From Streptomyces anandii JCM 4720 (GTDB taxonomy: Bacteria; Actinomycetota; Actinomycetes; Streptomycetales; Streptomycetaceae): a stretch of DNA of 38,460 bases. The stretch's first letter is position 1. Each line of letters starts with the position of its first letter. The notes below the pieces were generated by a model that was not told the DNA's origin, did no database searches, and was given only the letters and a program-made list of their open reading frames with translations. The translations under genes and the position numbers were made by a program. Of this stretch, positions 34,345 through 38,460 are shown one piece after another. Location: contig NZ_BMVJ01000018.1 of assembly GCF_014650655.1 (NCBI RefSeq), forward strand, positions 65,266 to 103,725, read 5' to 3'.

Positions 34345-34384
34345 CCGGCCCCGTGCGGGGCCCTTCGTGGACGGGTCCCTCGCC

Positions 34385-34424
34385 GGTCAGAGCCGCGGTT
34401 CGACGGTCACAGCCGCGGTTCGAC
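34385..34424. repeat. 20-bp tandem repeat over the stop codon of the SDR fusion
   Basis: Two adjacent 20-bp copies, GGTCAGAGCCGCGGTTCGAC and the same with G-to-C at position 6. The stop codon of the gene ending at 34407 lies in the second copy. The copy number may vary without changing the protein because the stop codon lies upstream of the junction in the gene's own direction. Confidence 0.7.
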
Positions 34425-36164
34425 CCGCGCGAGCCTGCGCAGCGCTCTTGGCGCGAAGCGGGACATCGCGTGCAGGAGCCGGGCCTCCGGGGTCACCGGC
34501 ACCACCGCCTCGTTGCGCACCACCGCGCGCACGACGGCGTCGGCGACCTTCTCCGGCGGATAGTTGCGCAGCCCGTACAGCCGGGCGCTGCGCCGCCGCC
34601 GGCGCTTCTCCTCCTCGGCGTCCACGCCCGCGAAGTGCGCGGCCGACGTTATGCCGGTGTTGACGAAGCCGGGGCAGATCGCCGTCACGCCGATCCCCTG
34701 CCCGGCCAGTTCCGCGCGCAGGCACTCGCTGAGCATCAGCACCGCCGCCTTGGAGGTGCTGTAGGCGGGCAGCGCCCTGGAGGGCTGGTAGGCGGCGGCT
34801 GACGCGATGTTGACGATGTGACCGCCCTGCCCGCGCGCCGCCATCCGGCCGCCGAAGAGCCGGCAGCCGTGGATCACGCCCCACAGATTGACGTCGAGGA
34901 CCTGCTTCCAGTCCTCGGCGGTGTGGTCGAAGAAGGCGCCGGCCAGTCCGACCCCGGCGTTGTTCACCAGCACGTCGACCACGCCGTACTCGGCGGCGAC
35001 CTTGTCGGCCAGCTTCTCCATGGCCTGCTCGTCGGAGACGTCAACCGTCTCCGCCCAGGCGGCCGGGGCGCCGGCGAGCCGTGACTGCTCGGCGGTGGCC
35101 ACCGCGGCCTCGGCGTTCCGGTCGACGGCGATCACGCGTGCTCCGGCGGCTGCGAACGCGAGGGCCGTGGCCCGCCCGATGCCGCTGCCCGCGCCGGTGA
35201 CCAGGACGAGCTGCCCGCCGAAGCGTTCGGCGTGCTTGCCGGTGACGGCGGGCTCCGGCCGTCCGTCCTCGGTGGCGGTGACGAACTCCGTGATCCACGC
35301 GGCCAGCTGGTCGGGCCGGGTGCGCGGGACCCAGTGCCTGGCCGGAAGAGTGCGGCGGACCAGCCGTGGGACCCACTGCTCCAGGCCGTCGTAGAGCCGC
35401 TCCGACAGGAAGGCGTCGTGAAGGGGCGTGATCAGCTGGACGGGGGCGTGGGCGCGGGCGTCCGTGCGCGGGCTGCGCAGCCGGGGCCGCACGTTGTCCC
35501 GGTACAGCCATGCGCCGTGCGCCGCGTCCCGGGGCAGGGACCGGGTCGGGTAGTCGCCCCGCGGCATCCGCTCCGTGCGCGCGAGGATCTTCGGCCAGGC
35601 CCGGCCGAGCGGGCCGCGCCAGGCCAGTTCGGGCACTTTCGGGGTGTGCAGCAGGTAGACGTACCAGGACTTGGCGCCCTGGCCGAGGAGCTGACCCACC
35701 CGGCGCGGGGTCGGGCGCTTGACACGTTGGCCGATCCAGTGACCGAAGTGGTCGAGGGAGGGCCCGGACATGGAGGTGAACGAGGCGATCCGGCCCTCGG
35801 TGCGCCTGACCGTCACGAACTCCCAGCTCTGCACCGAGCCCCAGTCGTGCCCGACCAGATGCACCGGCCGGCCGGGGCTGACCGCGTCCGCGACCGCCAG
35901 GAAGTCGTCCGTGAGCTTCTCCAGGGTGAAGCCACCGCGCAGCGGCGAGGGCGCGGTGGAGCGGCCGTGGCCGCGGACGTCGTAGAGGACGACGTGGAAG
36001 CGGCCGGCGAGGCGCTCGGCCACCTCCGACCAGACCTCCTTGCTGTCGGGGTAGCCGTGCACCAGGACGACCGTCGGCCGGGCCGGGTCGCCCAGTTCCG
36101 CCACGCACAGCTCGACCCCACCGGTGTGAATCCAGCGCTCCCGCGCGTCTTTCAGTGACGTCAC
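34407..36164 (-). CDS. Alpha/beta-hydrolase fused to short-chain dehydrogenase
   Basis: A 585-residue two-domain protein. Residues about 1-300 are an alpha/beta-hydrolase close to epoxide hydrolases: VVLVHGYPDSKEVW (oxyanion hole), YDVRGHGRS, and LVGHDWGS where the Asp of GHDWG is the nucleophile. Residues about 315-585 are a classical SDR: TGAGSGIGRA (cofactor), NNAGVG, and the catalytic IASAAAYQP...YSTSK with Tyr and Lys. Both active sites look complete. It may convert a substrate in two steps, such as ester or epoxide hydrolysis and alcohol oxidation. GTG 36164 follows GGAGG at eight nt, the best start. Long GC-rich C-terminal repeat noted separately. Fusion genes like this occur in other actinomycetes. 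Confidence 0.88.
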   Translation of the reverse strand: MTSLKDARERWIHTGGVELCVAELGDPARPTVVLVHGYPDSKEVWSEVAERLAGRFHVVLYDVRGHGRSTAPSPLRGGFTLEKLTDDFLAVADAVSPGRPVHLVGHDWGSVQSWEFVTVRRTEGRIASFTSMSGPSLDHFGHWIGQRVKRPTPRRVGQLLGQGAKSWYVYLLHTPKVPELAWRGPLGRAWPKILARTERMPRGDYPTRSLPRDAAHGAWLYRDNVRPRLRSPRTDARAHAPVQLITPLHDAFLSERLYDGLEQWVPRLVRRTLPARHWVPRTRPDQLAAWITEFVTATEDGRPEPAVTGKHAERFGGQLVLVTGAGSGIGRATALAFAAAGARVIAVDRNAEAAVATAEQSRLAGAPAAWAETVDVSDEQAMEKLADKVAAEYGVVDVLVNNAGVGLAGAFFDHTAEDWKQVLDVNLWGVIHGCRLFGGRMAARGQGGHIVNIASAAAYQPSRALPAYSTSKAAVLMLSECLRAELAGQGIGVTAICPGFVNTGITSAAHFAGVDAEEEKRRRRRSARLYGLRNYPPEKVADAVVRAVVRNEAVVPVTPEARLLHAMSRFAPRALRRLARVEPRL

Positions 36165-36384
36165 GTGTGCCGCCTCCCTGTGCCGGCTTCCCCCTCGGAA
36201 TCCCGTCCGGCGACTGTCGCAGTCGTTAGACCGAACGTCAACAGGGCGTGAGGCGGGCGGAATGTCCCACGTCGGGTAAGACCTGAGAGCTGTGCCCCCT
36301 AGGGCCCCGTAATACTCGAGGCTGACGGCAAGACGGCTCTCGGGTCTGACGATTCGCGTGGCGCACGTCACTAGAGTCGAAGAC

Positions 36385-37365
36385 GTGATTGTGATCGCGA
36401 CCGAAAGCCTGAGCAAGCGGTTCCCCCGGGTGACCGCGCTTGACCGGCTCTCCGTGGACGTCGGACCCGGTGTGACGGGACTCGTCGGCGCCAACGGAGC
36501 CGGCAAGTCCACACTGATCAAGATCCTGCTGGGTCTGTCCCCCGCCACCGAGGGCCGCGCCGAGGTGCTCGGCCTCGACGTCGCCACCAAGGGCGCCGCC
36601 ATCCGCGAGCGCGTCGGCTACATGCCGGAGCACGACTGCCTGCCGCCCGACGTCTCGGCCACCGAGTTCGTCGTCCACATGGCGCGCATGTCCGGCCTGC
36701 CCCCGACCGCCGCCCGCGAGCGCACCGCGGACACCCTGCGCCACGTCGGTCTGTACGAGGAGCGGTACCGCCCCATAGGCGGCTACTCCACCGGCATGAA
36801 GCAGCGCGTCAAGCTCGCCCAGGCCCTGGTGCACGACCCGCAGCTCGTCTTCCTCGACGAGCCGACCAACGGCCTCGACCCGGTCGGCCGCGACGAGATG
36901 CTCGGCCTGATCCGCCGCATCCACACCGACTTCGGCATCTCGGTCCTGGTCACCTCCCACCTGCTGGGCGAACTCGAGCGCACCTGCGACCACGTGGTCG
37001 TCGTCGACGGCGGCAAGCTCCTGCGCTCCAGCTCCACCACCGACTTCACGCAGACCACGACCACCCTCGCCATCGAGGTCACCGACAGCGAGGAGCACCC
37101 GGACGGCACCCGCGCGGTGCGCGAGGCGCTCCACGAGCGCGGGGTGGAGACCCAGCACGGCACCGGCCTGCCGGGCTCCGGCCACGTCCTGCTGCTCACC
37201 GCGAAGGGCGAGGAGACCTACGACCTGGTGCGGGACGTGATCGCCGACCTCGGCCTCGGCCTGGTCCGCATGGAGCAGCGCCGGCACCACATCTCGGAGG
37301 TCTTCCGGGACAGCGACGAACAGCACGACGAGCAGCGGAAGGAGGCGGTCGGCCATGGCGGTTGA
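36385..37365 (+). CDS. ABC transporter ATP-binding protein
   Basis: A protein of about 326 residues with a complete ABC ATPase: Walker A GANGAGKST, Q-loop in YMPEHD, signature STGMKQRVKLA (STGMK in place of LSGGQ), Walker B LVFLDEPTNGLD and the switch histidine in VTSHL. The C-terminal 100 residues form an additional domain typical of exporter ATPases. Start: GTG 36385 (VIVIATESLSK); a GTG at 36391 is also possible, and an in-frame ATG-free extension to 36358 is unlikely. TAGAGT at 36372-36377 lies so close that translation may be leaderless. First gene of an ABC operon, overlapping the next gene by 11 bp. Confidence 0.9.
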   Translation: MIVIATESLSKRFPRVTALDRLSVDVGPGVTGLVGANGAGKSTLIKILLGLSPATEGRAEVLGLDVATKGAAIRERVGYMPEHDCLPPDVSATEFVVHMARMSGLPPTAARERTADTLRHVGLYEERYRPIGGYSTGMKQRVKLAQALVHDPQLVFLDEPTNGLDPVGRDEMLGLIRRIHTDFGISVLVTSHLLGELERTCDHVVVVDGGKLLRSSSTTDFTQTTTTLAIEVTDSEEHPDGTRAVREALHERGVETQHGTGLPGSGHVLLLTAKGEETYDLVRDVIADLGLGLVRMEQRRHHISEVFRDSDEQHDEQRKEAVGHGG

Positions 37366-38272
37366 GCAGCCCCTGGCATCACCGGTGCCACCCTCCGGCG
37401 ACCAGACCCGCATCCACAACATCGGGTACCGCAACTACGACGGACCCCGCCTCGGCCGCGCCTATGCCCGCCGCTCGCTGTACTCGCAGTCCCTGCGCGG
37501 CTCCTACGGTCTCGGCCGCTCGGCGAAGTCCAAGGTCCTGCCGATGCTGCTGTTCGTGGTCATGTGCGTGCCCGCGGCCATCATGGTCGCCGTCGCGGTC
37601 GCCACCAAGGCCAAGGACCTGCCCGTCGAGTACACGCGCTACGCGATCATCATGCAGGGCGTCATCAGCCTGTACGTCGCCTCGCAGGCACCCCAGTCCG
37701 TCTCGCGCGACCTGCGTTTCAAGACCGTGCCGCTGTACTTCTCGCGCCCGATAGAGACCGCCGACTACGTCCGCGCCAAGTACGCGGCACTGGCCTCGGC
37801 GATGTTCGTCCTGACCGCCGCGCCGCTCCTCGTGCTGTACATCGGCGCGCTGCTGGCCAAGCTGGACTTCGCCGACCAGACCAAGGGATTCGCCGAAGGA
37901 CTCGTCTCCGTGGCACTGCTCTCGCTGCTCTTCGCGGGCATCGGCCTGGTCATCGCGGCCGTCACCCCGCGCCGCGGCTTCGGCATAGCCGCCGTGATCG
38001 CCGTGCTGATCATCTCCTACGGCGCGGTGTCCACGCTCCAGGCCATCGCCGACGCCCAGAACAACACCGGCGCCATCCCCTGGATCGGCCTGTTCTCGCC
38101 GGTCACCCTCATCGACGGCGTGCAGACCGCCTTCCTCGGTGCGACGTCCTCGGCACCCGGCGCCGTCGGCCCCGGCAGCGGGCAGGGCGCGGTCTACGTC
38201 CTCGTCGTCCTGGGCCTGATCGCCGCCGCATACGGCCTCCTGCTGCGCCGCTACAAGAAGGTGGGACTGTGA
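37355..38272 (+). CDS. ABC transporter permease
   Basis: A 305-residue protein with a cytosolic N-terminus of about 60 residues containing IHNIGYRNYDGPRLGR, followed by six TM helices, the first at about 65-85 (MLLFVVMCVPAAIMVAVAVA) and the last near the C-terminus. It is an ABC-2-type exporter permease and overlaps the ATPase gene by 11 bp and the next gene by 4 bp (GTGA), so the transporter genes are coupled. Substrate unknown. Confidence 0.88.
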   Translation: MAVEQPLASPVPPSGDQTRIHNIGYRNYDGPRLGRAYARRSLYSQSLRGSYGLGRSAKSKVLPMLLFVVMCVPAAIMVAVAVATKAKDLPVEYTRYAIIMQGVISLYVASQAPQSVSRDLRFKTVPLYFSRPIETADYVRAKYAALASAMFVLTAAPLLVLYIGALLAKLDFADQTKGFAEGLVSVALLSLLFAGIGLVIAAVTPRRGFGIAAVIAVLIISYGAVSTLQAIADAQNNTGAIPWIGLFSPVTLIDGVQTAFLGATSSAPGAVGPGSGQGAVYVLVVLGLIAAAYGLLLRRYKKVGL

Positions 38273-38460
38273 CGACCCTCAGCATCGACCACGTCTCCCG
38301 CTGGTTCGGCAACGTGGTCGCCGTCAACGACATCACCATGACGATCGGCCCCGGTGTCACCGGCCTGCTCGGCCCCAACGGCGCCGGCAAGTCCACGCTG
38401 ATCAACATGATGGGCGGCTTCCTCGCGCCCTCCACCGGTTCCGTCACGCTCGACGGACAG
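38269..38460 (+). CDS. ABC transporter ATP-binding protein (partial)
   Basis: The first 64 codons of a second ABC ATPase, cut by the window end. It begins MTTLSIDHVSRWFG at GTG 38269, overlapping the permease stop, and reaches Walker A GPNGAGKST (about residues 39-47) and the following helix. A four-gene exporter with two ATPases and two permeases is likely, with the second permease beyond the window. Confidence 0.9.
   Translation, partial: MTTLSIDHVSRWFGNVVAVNDITMTIGPGVTGLLGPNGAGKSTLINMMGGFLAPSTGSVTLDGQ

Overview
The window is chromosomal DNA from a Streptomyces. It is very GC-rich with G/C-biased third codon positions, uses GTG and TTG starts, and carries sporulation genes found only in streptomycetes and close relatives (ssgR-ssgA). 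The gene order ssgR/ssgA - thiC - hisC-like - cydAB-cydCD follows the SCO392x-394x part of the S. coelicolor map as I remember it. One perfect parS site, one near-perfect site and further degenerate ones suggest an origin-proximal, centromere-like part of the chromosome.

Layout. 1-5.8 kb: a cystathionine gamma-lyase-type PLP enzyme, a holin-like membrane protein, a cupin, a small membrane protein, the sporulation pair ssgR/ssgA and a YibE/F membrane protein. 5.8-7.8 kb: a TPP riboswitch followed by thiC. 7.66-19.67 kb: an integrated element of about 12.0 kb. 19.8-24.9 kb: a two-TM protein, a metallophosphoesterase, a LacI regulator and a HisC-type aminotransferase. 25.0-31.3 kb: cytochrome bd genes cydA, cydB and a fused cydCD behind a perfect Rex-type operator. 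31.3-36.2 kb: a HAD phosphatase, an LLM-class oxidoreductase, a conserved hypothetical, the RNA 2'-phosphotransferase KptA and a hydrolase-SDR fusion. 36.4-38.46 kb: an ABC exporter operon that runs off the end.

The main discovery is the element. It has the gene set of an actinomycete integrative and conjugative element (AICE): a GntR/KorSA-type repressor, a small OB-like regulatory protein, an FtsK/TraSA-type DNA pump, a small spread-type membrane protein, a mini zinc-finger protein and a RepSA-type HUH replication initiator. Its integrase is a large serine recombinase rather than the usual tyrosine enzyme. It sits inside the coding sequence of thiC, not in a tRNA gene. A 12-bp identity (7663-7674 and 19658-19669) flanks it. 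The left end supplies a substitute, diverged 46-codon 3' end that keeps the thiC reading frame open. The original 3' end of thiC is stranded beyond the right end as a 42-codon remnant. The junction falls just after the third cysteine of the CxxCxxxxC Fe-S motif, so only the tail is exchanged.

Cargo and control regions of the element include a small secreted protein, an APH-fold kinase, an HTH/TPR regulator divergent from an RsbW-like ATPase with palindromic operators between them, two large nested inverted repeats (8563-8852 and 13087-13209) that may be plasmid replication or transfer structures, an apparent -1 frameshift at the start of the rep gene, and a short CTG-started reading frame overlapping the rep stop codon. 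All functional statements come from reading motifs and context; no database search was possible.
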